Shown: positions 1-5,480, counted from the first letter of the stretch. The stretch is 8,768 nt of DNA from Halovenus sp. (GCA_028274925.1 JAQCNR010000419.1:1-8768), one strand, 5' to 3'. Translations and numbers: made by a program. The notes: generated from the letters alone by a model not told the origin.

Positions 1-134
1 GTATTAGATAATGATAGGCCAGCAAGATGGAGTTGAGCACTGAGCTTCAGCAACAGTCGTGGTGTTGCTTCTCGCTCCACAAAATCTAAGTCGAACTGGG
101 CGATACTACCGCTGAGGCGGGCGTTTTCTGGCAT
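1..134 (-). CDS. IS6-family-like transposase, N-terminal fragment (runs off left edge)
   Basis: Reading leftward from the ATG at 134-132 gives 44 codons without a stop before the window ends. The product begins MPENARL and continues through FDLDFVEREATPRLLLKLS and then QLHLAGLSLSN. From memory, this matches the N-terminus of haloarchaeal IS6-type (DDE) transposases, which share the MPENARL start, the EREATPRLL block and the LAGLSLSNT helix. The DDE catalytic residues lie beyond the window, so I cannot tell whether the gene is intact. The start is supported by that recalled start motif. No clear TATA box lies 25-30 bp upstream. The gene is divergent from moaA, and the two start codons are about 100 bp apart. 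The start codon sits in the loop of a hairpin (114-159). A short fragment or a relative in another IS family are the alternatives. Confidence 0.85.
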   Translation of the reverse strand, partial: MPENARLSGSIAQFDLDFVEREATPRLLLKLSAQLHLAGLSLSN

Positions 135-159
135 GAACACTCAAAAAACGCCTCGCCTC
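114..159 (-). promoter_or_regulatory. Stem-loop enclosing the transposase start codon
   Basis: On the plus strand GAGGCG (114-119) pairs with CGCCTC (154-159), and GGCGTTTT (120-127) pairs with AAAACGCC (145-152). This leaves one bulged base at 153 and a 17-base loop (128-144). The stem therefore has 14 pairs. In the transposase mRNA the loop contains the AUG (134-132), and the downstream arm is codons 3-7. Such a hairpin would be expected to influence translation initiation. That role is inferred; the pairing is directly visible. Confidence 0.6.
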
Positions 160-204
160 GCTCTTCAATCCTTATCTGAACACCGCGGTGGCACCGCCCC
201 ACAC

Positions 205-213
205 ATCTATATG
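205..213 (+). promoter_or_regulatory. TATA-like box of moaA
   Basis: The AT-rich element CTATAT lies about 27 bp before the ATG at 236, the spacing expected for a haloarchaeal promoter giving a leaderless transcript. It supports 236 rather than the upstream in-frame GTG at 188 as the start. It lies just outside the presumed insertion-element end. Confidence 0.5.
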
Positions 214-235
214 CTCCGCGATACAGATTAACAAT

Positions 236-1300
236 ATGCCCCTCGAAGATGACCACGGCAGGGAGGTGACGGGGATCCGCATATCACTCACCGACCGCTG
301 TAATTTCGACTGCGTCTACTGTCACAACGAGGGCTTGGGGGACACGCGCGGTCCAATGGACCCGCAAGATGACGAAATGAGCGCGGACGAAGTTGTGCGC
401 ATCCTCGAAGTCGTCGCGGAGTTCGGCGTTGACGCAGTCAAGTTTACCGGTGGGGAACCGATGCTTCGAGATGACCTCGAAGAGATCATCAGACGCACGC
501 CCGAGGAGATGGAGGTGTCGATGACGACCAACGGCACCTTCCTCCCGGGGCGCGCACCGGAGTTAGTGGAGGCAGGGTTAGACCGAGTGAACGTCTCACA
601 GGACGCACTCAACCCCGACGATTTCGCGGAGTTGACCAAAAGTGGTGCCTACGACCGCGTCATCGAGGGGGTGGAAGCAGCACTCGACGCCGGTCTCGCG
701 CCGGTGAAGCTGAATATGGTCGTGTTCGAGCCAACGGCCGGATACGTCCCACAGATGGTCGACCACGTCGCGAGAAATGACGGCCTGCGCCTGCAGTTAA
801 TCGAATACATGCCCGAAATCTCGGGCCACCCGGAGTGGGCAATCGACATCGGTCGCGTCCACGACTGGCTGGCTGACCAGGCCCACCGAATCGAACGACG
901 TGAGATGCACGGCCGCGCCCGGTACTTCATAGGGGAAGGCACAACTGCCGACGAACCGGTGTCAGTCAATATTGACAGCGACGACCCTGACCTCGATGGA
1001 CTGCCGGAAACCGCTGGCGAGGGGATGGTCGAGATTGTCGACCCCGTGGAGAACGCCGAGTTCTGTGCGAACTGCCATCGCGTCCGTGTCACGCACGACG
1101 GCAAATTCAAAGGCTGTCTGAATCGTCACGACGACCACCGGCCGATGGGAGACATGTCCAAAGCCGAGATTCGAGAAACATTCCGCGAGACCGTCTCGAA
1201 CCGCGTTCCGTACTACGGCGAGTACATGATCCTCGAAGACGGCGAGTGGGTGCCCAACGAGAAGTACCTCGAACTCGTCGAATCGCCGCCGACCGACTAA
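236..1300 (+). CDS. moaA: GTP 3',8-cyclase MoaA (radical SAM, molybdopterin synthesis)
   Basis: MoaA catalyses the first step of molybdopterin synthesis: cyclisation of GTP to 3',8-cyclo-7,8-dihydro-GTP, which the next enzyme converts to cPMP. The protein has 354 residues. The N-terminal radical-SAM cluster motif CX3CX2C is C22, C26 and C29, inside SLTDRCNFDCVYC. The SAM-binding GGEP is residues 72-75. The second, GTP-binding cluster motif CX2CX13C is C277, C280 and C294, within FCANC...KGC. Both iron-sulfur sites are therefore present. The bacterial C-terminal GG tail is absent; the protein ends in ESPPTD. Residues roughly 232-262 form an acidic, Gly/Asp-rich stretch before the GMVEIVDPVEN block, which looks like an insertion relative to haloarchaeal MoaA as I recall it. 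The start at 236 is chosen over the GTG at 188 because of the TATA spacing and because residues before it have no MoaA similarity. moaB follows after 44 bp. Confidence 0.95.
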   Translation: MPLEDDHGREVTGIRISLTDRCNFDCVYCHNEGLGDTRGPMDPQDDEMSADEVVRILEVVAEFGVDAVKFTGGEPMLRDDLEEIIRRTPEEMEVSMTTNGTFLPGRAPELVEAGLDRVNVSQDALNPDDFAELTKSGAYDRVIEGVEAALDAGLAPVKLNMVVFEPTAGYVPQMVDHVARNDGLRLQLIEYMPEISGHPEWAIDIGRVHDWLADQAHRIERREMHGRARYFIGEGTTADEPVSVNIDSDDPDLDGLPETAGEGMVEIVDPVENAEFCANCHRVRVTHDGKFKGCLNRHDDHRPMGDMSKAEIRETFRETVSNRVPYYGEYMILEDGEWVPNEKYLELVESPPTD

Positions 1301-1313
1301 CTCGACGGGACGA

Positions 1314-1323
1314 GCTTTTTGTT
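1314..1323 (+). promoter_or_regulatory. TATA-like box of moaB
   Basis: The T-rich element CTTTTTG in the moaA-moaB gap lies about 27 bp before the moaB ATG. This is consistent with a separate leaderless moaB transcript in addition to any read-through from moaA. The same T-run could also contribute to termination of moaA. Confidence 0.4.
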
Positions 1324-1344
1324 CGGTGGCGCCAACGCTGAGGT

Positions 1345-1962
1345 ATGAGCGACCACGACGACAGCGGTGAGCACGGACATAATCACGACCACGGCGAGGG
1401 TGGCGGCCACGACGACCACGGCCATGGACACGACCACGACGACCACAGCCATGGTGAGCAGAGTCATCAGCACAGCCATCTCGAACTCGAAACAGTCTCC
1501 TTTGCCATCGTCACCGTCTCGACCAGCAGAAATCTCGAAAACGACCCGGGTGGGGACCGCCTGCAGGAGTTGGTCGAAGCCGACGGCCACGAGGTTGCCG
1601 TCCGTGAACTCGTCGGCGACGAAACCGAGGCTATTGCGGCGACGGTCGAAGCGCTCGTCGATCGTCCTGCTGTCGACGCAATCGTATTGACTGGCGGCAC
1701 TGGACTCTCGCCCGAGGACGTGACAGTCGAGGCGGTGCGGGCGCTGTTCGACCAGGCCATTCCGGGATTCGGCGAACTGTTCCGATATCTTTCCTACGAG
1801 GATATCGGACCGCGTGCGCTGCTGTCGCGGGCCTTTGCCGGTTCAACCGACGGCGTTGCTATCTTCTGTTTGCCGGGGAGCAAGACAGGCGCTGCCTTCG
1901 GGATGGAGGAACTCATCTTACCGACAGTGGCCCACATCCTTGGGCACACGCAGGGAGAGTAA
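1345..1962 (+). CDS. moaB: MoaB/Mog-family molybdopterin adenylyltransferase with His-rich N-terminal tail
   Basis: MoaB/Mog proteins bind molybdopterin and adenylate it before molybdenum insertion. The protein has 205 residues. Residues 1-45 contain 15 histidines, mostly in H-G-H, H-D-H and H-S-H steps alternating with Asp and Gly. The family domain follows, about residues 50-200. It includes VSTSRNLENDPGGDRL (58-73, with the conserved Asp at 71), the LTGGTGLSPEDVT block (115-127, with D125 at the catalytic position), FGELFRYLSYEDIG (142-155), where E. coli MoaB has FGEVFRMLSFEEIG, and FCLPGSKTG (174-182). The domain is complete. The tail is not needed for the fold and is a candidate metal-binding segment (Ni, Zn, Cu or Co); this is inference. 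The gene sits 44 bp after moaA in the same direction. As I recall, some haloarchaeal relatives also carry His-rich N-termini. Confidence 0.92.
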   Translation: MSDHDDSGEHGHNHDHGEGGGHDDHGHGHDHDDHSHGEQSHQHSHLELETVSFAIVTVSTSRNLENDPGGDRLQELVEADGHEVAVRELVGDETEAIAATVEALVDRPAVDAIVLTGGTGLSPEDVTVEAVRALFDQAIPGFGELFRYLSYEDIGPRALLSRAFAGSTDGVAIFCLPGSKTGAAFGMEELILPTVAHILGHTQGE

Positions 1963-1974
1963 CCGAGAAAGACA

Positions 1975-1982
1975 ACGTATAG
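1975..1982 (+). promoter_or_regulatory. TATA-like box of the DUF420 gene
   Basis: ACGTATA lies about 28 bp before the ATG at 2007. A GGAG at 2001-2004 is only two bases from the ATG, too close for a normal Shine-Dalgarno, so leaderless initiation is the simpler reading. Confidence 0.4.
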
Positions 1983-2006
1983 GCCCCGCGAGGCGAACAA
2001 GGAGAT

Positions 2007-2564
2007 ATGCAACAGCAGGTCCGCGAGCACGTGCCGGCGCTGACCGGCCTTCTCACGATTATCTCGCTTGCGCTGGTGTTCGGCGCTGTCTTCGGCGTCG
2101 TTCCGGAGGGGTTGCTTCCTCGTTTTGACGGTGCAATTGACGCAATTCCGCACGTCAACGCACTGTTGAGTCTCACGGCTATCGGGACGATTAGTTACGG
2201 TGTCGTCGCCATTCGTCGGCGCAACATCGAGACGCACCGCCGAGCGATGCTCGCAAGCACAGGCCTGTTTGCGGTCTTCTTGCTGCTCTATCTCTACCGC
2301 ATCTCGCTGGAAGGGCCGACAACGTACCCCGGCCCAGACCTGCTCTATCAGTACGTCTATCTCCCGATGCTGGCCGTGCACATCCTGCTCGCGATGCTCT
2401 GTATCCCCTTCGTCTACTACGCACTACTGCTCGCGAGTACGATACCCGTCGCCCAACTGCCGGAGACACGCCACCCCACGGCCGGGCGAATCGCCGCCGG
2501 CCTGTGGCTCATCTCCTTTGCGCTTGGTTTTCTCGTCTACCTGCAACTGTACGTGGTCTTCTGA
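2007..2564 (+). CDS. DUF420 family polytopic membrane protein (YozB/CtaM-like)
   Basis: The protein has 185 residues with about five predicted membrane spans: roughly residues 12-32, 49-69, 83-101, 116-144 and 162-184. The pattern fits DUF420: a P-H-x-N-A opening of span 2 (P48, H49, N51, A52), R-R-R-N-I-E-T-H-R-R-A-M before span 3 (H77), a Y-x-Y-L-P-M-L-A-V-H in span 4 (H125), and H156 ahead of span 5. The four spaced histidines near membrane faces suggest a haem or copper ligand role, but that is inference. From family knowledge, the Bacillus/Staphylococcus member YozB/CtaM is needed for maturation of an aa3-type terminal oxidase. Whether the archaeal protein does the same is unknown. It follows moaB by 44 bp and converges with the small membrane-protein gene, with only 3 bp between the two stops. 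Confidence 0.85.
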   Translation: MQQQVREHVPALTGLLTIISLALVFGAVFGVVPEGLLPRFDGAIDAIPHVNALLSLTAIGTISYGVVAIRRRNIETHRRAMLASTGLFAVFLLLYLYRISLEGPTTYPGPDLLYQYVYLPMLAVHILLAMLCIPFVYYALLLASTIPVAQLPETRHPTAGRIAAGLWLISFALGFLVYLQLYVVF

Positions 2565-2567
2565 CCG

Positions 2568-2729
2568 TCAGCGCTTGTCGTCGGTATCTCGGCGCGCTGC
2601 ACGCTCGGCCTCTTCGCGGTCCATCGTCTCACCCTCGCCCTCTCGGCGCACGAGGGCGTACAGCACCAGCGGAGCGACGAGACCAAGCACCACCACCATC
2701 ATAACCCAGAGAACGCCGACAGTTGCCAT
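2568..2729 (-). CDS. Small single-span membrane protein (53 aa), coupled to the Zn-ribbon gene
   Basis: The reverse strand from the ATG at 2729-2727 to the TGA at 2570-2568 encodes 53 residues. Residues 3-27 are a continuous hydrophobic segment (V, L, M, G, A, with one Trp), ending in Tyr-Ala-Leu-Val-Arg-Arg. Residues 28-53 are highly charged and rich in Arg, Glu and Asp (for example DREEAERAARRD). The predicted topology is one span with a cytoplasmic charged, probably helical tail. The start overlaps the upstream Zn-ribbon stop in TAATG, which indicates translational coupling and argues that this short frame is real. I do not recognise the family. The 3' end abuts the convergent DUF420 gene with a 3-bp gap. 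Confidence 0.7.
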   Translation of the reverse strand: MATVGVLWVMMVVVLGLVAPLVLYALVRREGEGETMDREEAERAARRDTDDKR

Positions 2730-2941
2730 TATCCGAGGAAGACGTCGACGATGTCACTGGTCCCGCTGGTCGTGTCCCGGTACAGTTCGGAGTAGCCACA
2801 GTTCCGGCAGGAAACGACCTTGAACGAGTTCGTCTGGATGTCGAACATCTTGGAGAGCCCGCCGCCGGTTGTCGAAATCTCACCGACGTCTGTTTCAGTG
2901 TGACCACACTTTGGACAGCCGCGGTCAGTATCGTGGACCAT
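2729..2941 (-). CDS. Zn-ribbon protein of the DUF2082/zinc_ribbon_13 (YpzJ-like) type
   Basis: Taking the ATG at 2941, the product has 70 residues. It has two zinc knuckles, GCPKCGH (C9, C12) and SCRNCGY (C45, C48), typical of a single Zn ribbon. Between them lies the signature GEISTTGGGLSKMFDIQ, followed by N-x-F-K-V-V and ending in a hydrophobic DIVDVFLG tail. This arrangement matches the small predicted nucleic-acid-binding Zn-ribbon family found in bacteria and archaea; its function is not established. A GTG at 2950 would add three residues, but a TATA-like element (2965-2975) is placed correctly for a leaderless start at 2941. The stop codon overlaps the ATG of the downstream membrane protein. 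The gene diverges from cdd across a roughly 97-bp region. Confidence 0.88.
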   Translation of the reverse strand: MVHDTDRGCPKCGHTETDVGEISTTGGGLSKMFDIQTNSFKVVSCRNCGYSELYRDTTSGTSDIVDVFLG

Positions 2942-2964
2942 ACAACTCACTTTGGCGGGACAGG

Positions 2965-2976
2965 TAATAAAATAAC
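2965..2976 (-). promoter_or_regulatory. TATA-like box of the Zn-ribbon gene
   Basis: Read on the minus strand, TTATTTTATTA is centred about 28 bp before the ATG at 2941. It is the most AT-rich element in the Zn-ribbon/cdd divergent region, so this promoter is probably strong. Confidence 0.55.
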
Positions 2977-3006
2977 AGCCGCGTTTCAGGACCCGAGACG
3001 GCGGTG

Positions 3007-3014
3007 GCTATTTG
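3007..3014 (+). promoter_or_regulatory. TATA-like box of the cdd-udp operon
   Basis: CTATTTG is centred about 28 bp before the ATG at 3039. The TTG at 3012, which opens the longest possible reading frame, lies inside this element, so that start is unlikely. Confidence 0.5.
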
Positions 3015-3038
3015 GGGAGCGTGACCAACAGCACAGAT

Positions 3039-3458
3039 ATGCCACCAAGCGAAGCAGAGTTGCTTGCGGCGGCCGAGACGGCCTACGAGCAGGCCTACGT
3101 CCCGTACTCATCGTACCCTGTCGGTGCTGCCCTGCAGGCTGCCAACGGAACCATCTATACGGGCTGTAACGTCGAAAACGCGAATTACTCGAACAGTCTC
3201 CACGCCGAGGAAGCAGCACTCGGGTCGGCCGTCAGCGACGGCGTCAGAGAGTTCGAGCGACTTGCCGTTGCCTCGGCTGCGGAGGACGGCGTCACACCCT
3301 GTGGGATGTGTCGCCAGACACTCGCCGAGTTCTGTGGCGAGGACTTTGTCATCCTCTGTGGAAGCGACGAGGGAACGGAGCGGTACACGCTGGGCGAGTT
3401 ACTGCCAGAAACGATTACGAAAGCACATCTCGACGCTGCAAAGGAGGGAGAACAATGA
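3039..3458 (+). CDS. cdd: Cytidine deaminase
   Basis: The enzyme hydrolyses cytidine and deoxycytidine to uridine and deoxyuridine plus ammonia, in pyrimidine salvage. The product has 139 residues, the length of the small homotetrameric class. The substrate-binding block TGCNVENANYSNS is residues 41-53. The zinc and catalytic motif is H55-A56-E57, with E57 as the proton shuttle. The second zinc motif is P87-C88-G89-M90-C91-R92-Q93. Most tetrameric enzymes have Cys-Ala-Glu-Arg at the first motif. Here it is His-Ala-Glu-Glu, so one zinc thiolate is replaced by His and the neighbouring Arg by Glu. The ATG at 3039 is chosen from the TATA spacing; a GTG at 3021 is a weaker alternative. The stop overlaps the udp start (ATGA), so the two are one operon. 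Confidence 0.95.
   Translation: MPPSEAELLAAAETAYEQAYVPYSSYPVGAALQAANGTIYTGCNVENANYSNSLHAEEAALGSAVSDGVREFERLAVASAAEDGVTPCGMCRQTLAEFCGEDFVILCGSDEGTERYTLGELLPETITKAHLDAAKEGEQ
3443..3450 (+). promoter_or_regulatory. Shine-Dalgarno of udp
   Basis: GGAGGGAG at the end of cdd ends about 4 bases before the udp ATG at 3455; its GGAGG core is 7 bases away. It is the only well-spaced, strong ribosome-binding site seen in the window. It decides the udp start inside the ATGA overlap. Confidence 0.75.
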
Positions 3459-4282
3459 CCGACAACGCGGGCTCGGAGGACCCACGCGAGGACGAGCAGT
3501 ACCACCTCGAAGTGACCAGCGGCGACGTGGCCGACAGCGTGCTCCTGCCGGGTGACCCCGGACGGGTCGAAACCATCCTCGACTGCTGGGACGACGGCGA
3601 AGTGATGGCCGACCACCGCGAGTACCGCACCGCAACCGGAACGACTGACGGCGCGCCGATATCGGTCACGTCGACGGGGATTGGCTCGCCTGGCGCAGCC
3701 ATCGCTGTCGAAGAACTCGCACGCGTCGGGGCAGACACGCTACTTCGGGTCGGGTCCTGTGGCGCGATCCAACCGGAGACAGACGTTGGCGACCTGATTA
3801 TCACCGCTGGCGCGGTTCGACAGGAGGGCACCAGCGACGAGTACATCCGCGAAGATTACCCGGCAGTTGCAGACCACGCGGTTGTCGCCGCGCTCGCGGC
3901 GGCCGCCGAAGAACTGGGCTACGACTACCACGTCGGGCTCACCGCGTCCACGGACAGTTTTTACGCCGGTCAGAGCCGCGAGGGCTTCGGCGGCTACCGG
4001 GGTCGCGGCAGTGAAGAGATGGTCGAGGAACTCAAGCGAGCAAACGTCCTCAACTTCGAGATGGAAGCGAGCGCGATTTTGACGCTCGCAAATATCTACG
4101 GCCTGCGCGCAGGCGCTGTCTGTACGGTCTACGCAGACCGAACGACTGGCGAGTTCGAGGTCACCGGAGAACAGCGCGCGGCCAAAACGGCAAGCAGGGC
4201 AGTCAGTCTCCTGGCGGAGATGGACGAACAGGTTGCAGACTCAGACGCGTCCGAGTGGCACGCGAAACTCGGTTTGGACTAA
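3455..4282 (+). CDS. udp: Uridine phosphorylase (nucleoside phosphorylase family I)
   Basis: The enzyme cleaves uridine with phosphate to uracil and ribose-1-phosphate, the step after Cdd. The product has 275 residues. Phosphate-site motifs are G33-D34-P35-G36-R37 and R98-V99-G100-S101; E. coli enzymes have Thr at the last of these positions. H54-R55-E56-Y57-R58 corresponds to the loop that reaches across the dimer. The uracil-binding motif is F169-Y170-A171-G172-Q173-S174-R175, where Phe, Gln and Arg are the uridine-specific residues of the family. The ribose site is F201-E202-M203-E204. The Gln/Arg pair favours uridine over purine nucleosides. The start is fixed by the ATGA overlap with cdd and by the Shine-Dalgarno. 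Ribose-1-phosphate produced here could enter the haloarchaeal nucleoside degradation route; this is inference. The 3' end converges on ndh with a 9-bp gap. Confidence 0.92.
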   Translation: MTDNAGSEDPREDEQYHLEVTSGDVADSVLLPGDPGRVETILDCWDDGEVMADHREYRTATGTTDGAPISVTSTGIGSPGAAIAVEELARVGADTLLRVGSCGAIQPETDVGDLIITAGAVRQEGTSDEYIREDYPAVADHAVVAALAAAAEELGYDYHVGLTASTDSFYAGQSREGFGGYRGRGSEEMVEELKRANVLNFEMEASAILTLANIYGLRAGAVCTVYADRTTGEFEVTGEQRAAKTASRAVSLLAEMDEQVADSDASEWHAKLGLD

Positions 4283-4291
4283 CTCCCAGCG

Positions 4292-5458
4292 TTACATGTC
4301 GGCCCAGGCGTTCGCCGCGCGGCCAACGCCTGTGATGTCGTTGATCCAGTTCGCTGCAATCATCTTCTTCAGCGTCCGGGCGGGGAAGCCGCCGAAGGTA
4401 TCGACGAACGGAACGATGAACACGTCGTGCGCAACAGCGTCTTCGCCGACGGAGACGACTGTCCCCTTGTCTTTGTACTTCCAGTTTTTCAACGGCTGGC
4501 CACGCATCTCGCGGGCGATGTTCTCGCCGGCAACTTCGGCGGCCTGCCAGGCGGCCTGTGCCGTCGGCGGTGCTGGGTCCTCGTCGGGCTGGTCGATGAG
4601 CGCCGCGTCGCCAATCGCAAAGACGCGTTCGTTAGTCGTCTGGAAGGTCTGACCGGCTTCGAGCCGGTAGTTTCGTTCGTCTTTGTCGACGTTGGCTTCA
4701 TGGACCGCGTCGCGGCCGGTGATGCCGCCGGTCCAGACCAGCACGTCGTAATCGAGATCGGTATCCTCGCCGATGTAGACTGTATCCTCGTCGACTTCAC
4801 CGATGAAATCGCCGGTGAGGATGTTCACGTTGCGTTCTTCGAGCAGATCACGCAGAGCCGACTGGATGCTGTCGTCGTTGCCGGGGAAGATTTGGTCGAG
4901 TCCTTCGACAAGGTGGATTTCGAGTGGCGCAGACCGCTCGTCACGGAGTCGGGCAATCTCGCCCGCGGTCTGGATACCGGACAGGCCCGCACCGCCGATA
5001 ACAATCTGTGCCGGGTCGGTCTGGGTTGCTTCGTCGGCCGCGTCGACAACATCGTCGTGGATACCGAGTGCGTCGTCGAGGCTCTTGAGCGTGTGTGCGT
5101 ACTCTTCGAGGCCTTCGATACCGAAGAAGGCGGTTCGCGTTCCGAGTCCCACCAGCAGGTAGTCATAGTCAAGCGTGTCACCGTCTTCGAGGTCGACGGT
5201 TCGCTCGTCAGTATCAACGCCTTCGACAGTTGCCTGGATGAACTCCGTCGAGGGTGATTTGATATCGTCGATTGAGATGGCGACTTTCTCCTTGACGCTC
5301 GGGTTGCTGATACAGCGGTGTGTCTCGTGAAGAATGAGATGATAATCAACGTCCGATACCCACGTAATCTCTGCGTCGCCGGCGATCGACGATTCGAGAC
5401 TTTGAACTGCTCCGGCACCGGCATAGCCGGAACCGAGAACGACGACCTGCTCTGTCAT
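4292..5458 (-). CDS. ndh: Type II NADH dehydrogenase (NDH-2 family FAD oxidoreductase)
   Basis: NDH-2 is a single-subunit, non-proton-pumping flavoenzyme on the inner membrane face that passes NADH electrons to quinone. The product has 388 residues. The FAD-binding Rossmann motif is G9-S-G11-Y-A-G14. The NADH-binding motif is G156-A-G158-L-S-G161, and strand 2 ends in E185, an acidic residue that favours NADH over NADPH. The FAD-contacting VFAIGDAA is residues 279-286. The quinone-site block is A300-Q301-A302-A303-W304-Q305-A306-A307. There is no hydrophobic C-terminal span; the tail (about 355-386) is amphipathic and ends with Trp and aromatic residues, as in monotopic family members. No cysteine pair suggests sulfide:quinone reductase, since C49 is the only obvious cysteine. 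Haloarchaeal complex I is known to lack the NADH-input subunits, so enzymes like this are likely NADH entry points. Confidence 0.88.
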   Translation of the reverse strand: MTEQVVVLGSGYAGAGAVQSLESSIAGDAEITWVSDVDYHLILHETHRCISNPSVKEKVAISIDDIKSPSTEFIQATVEGVDTDERTVDLEDGDTLDYDYLLVGLGTRTAFFGIEGLEEYAHTLKSLDDALGIHDDVVDAADEATQTDPAQIVIGGAGLSGIQTAGEIARLRDERSAPLEIHLVEGLDQIFPGNDDSIQSALRDLLEERNVNILTGDFIGEVDEDTVYIGEDTDLDYDVLVWTGGITGRDAVHEANVDKDERNYRLEAGQTFQTTNERVFAIGDAALIDQPDEDPAPPTAQAAWQAAEVAGENIAREMRGQPLKNWKYKDKGTVVSVGEDAVAHDVFIVPFVDTFGGFPARTLKKMIAANWINDITGVGRAANAWADM

Positions 5459-5480
5459 ATCCTCCCGTCAGGAATCCGGC

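Larger units (their letters stand above)
1..185. mobile_element. End of an IS6-like insertion element (right boundary approximate)
   Basis: The transposase start at 134 means that the terminal inverted repeat of the element should lie a few tens of bases to its right, somewhere around 160-190. The other end of the element is outside the window, so neither the inverted repeat nor the target duplication can be defined. The stretch ending near TTATCTGAAC (172-181) is a plausible terminus. The next bases, 181-190, form a perfect 10-bp palindrome, CACCGCGGTG. The moaA promoter (207-213) follows within about 30 bp. Confidence 0.55.

Noticed and set aside
37..233. Plus-strand open frame through the left region, with an ATG at 133.
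   Set aside because: It is antisense to the transposase and crosses the insertion-element end. It has no recognisable protein features.
188..235. GTG at 188 as the start of moaA, adding 16 residues.
   Set aside because: The added residues have no MoaA similarity, and the moaA TATA-like box (207-213) would lie inside the gene. The ATG at 236 has the right promoter spacing.
1301..1323. T-run after moaA as an intrinsic terminator.
   Set aside because: No convincing GC hairpin precedes it, and its spacing to the moaB ATG fits a TATA-like promoter element better.
1297..1590. Minus-strand open frame with a Val/Ala-rich hydrophobic stretch that resembles a membrane segment.
   Set aside because: The stretch is the reverse reading of the His/Asp-rich moaB tail codons (CAC/GAC read as GTG/GTC). 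It is not a real gene.
2001..2006. GGAG next to the DUF420 start (with similar GAGG before moaB and GGGAGG before ndh) as Shine-Dalgarno sites.
   Set aside because: They are one or two bases from the ATG, too close for normal ribosome binding. Leaderless initiation explains the starts better.
3012..3038. TTG at 3012 as the start of cdd.
   Set aside because: It lies within the TATA-like element. The cytidine deaminase domain begins after the ATG at 3039.
3308..3454. Longer in-frame start for udp reaching back into cdd.
   Set aside because: The extension overlaps cdd in another frame and has no family similarity. The ATG at 3455 has a strong Shine-Dalgarno.
4427..5257. Long plus-strand open frame of about 276 codons opposite ndh.
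   Set aside because: It is a shadow of ndh caused by GC-rich codon structure. The ndh frame has complete FAD and NADH motifs.
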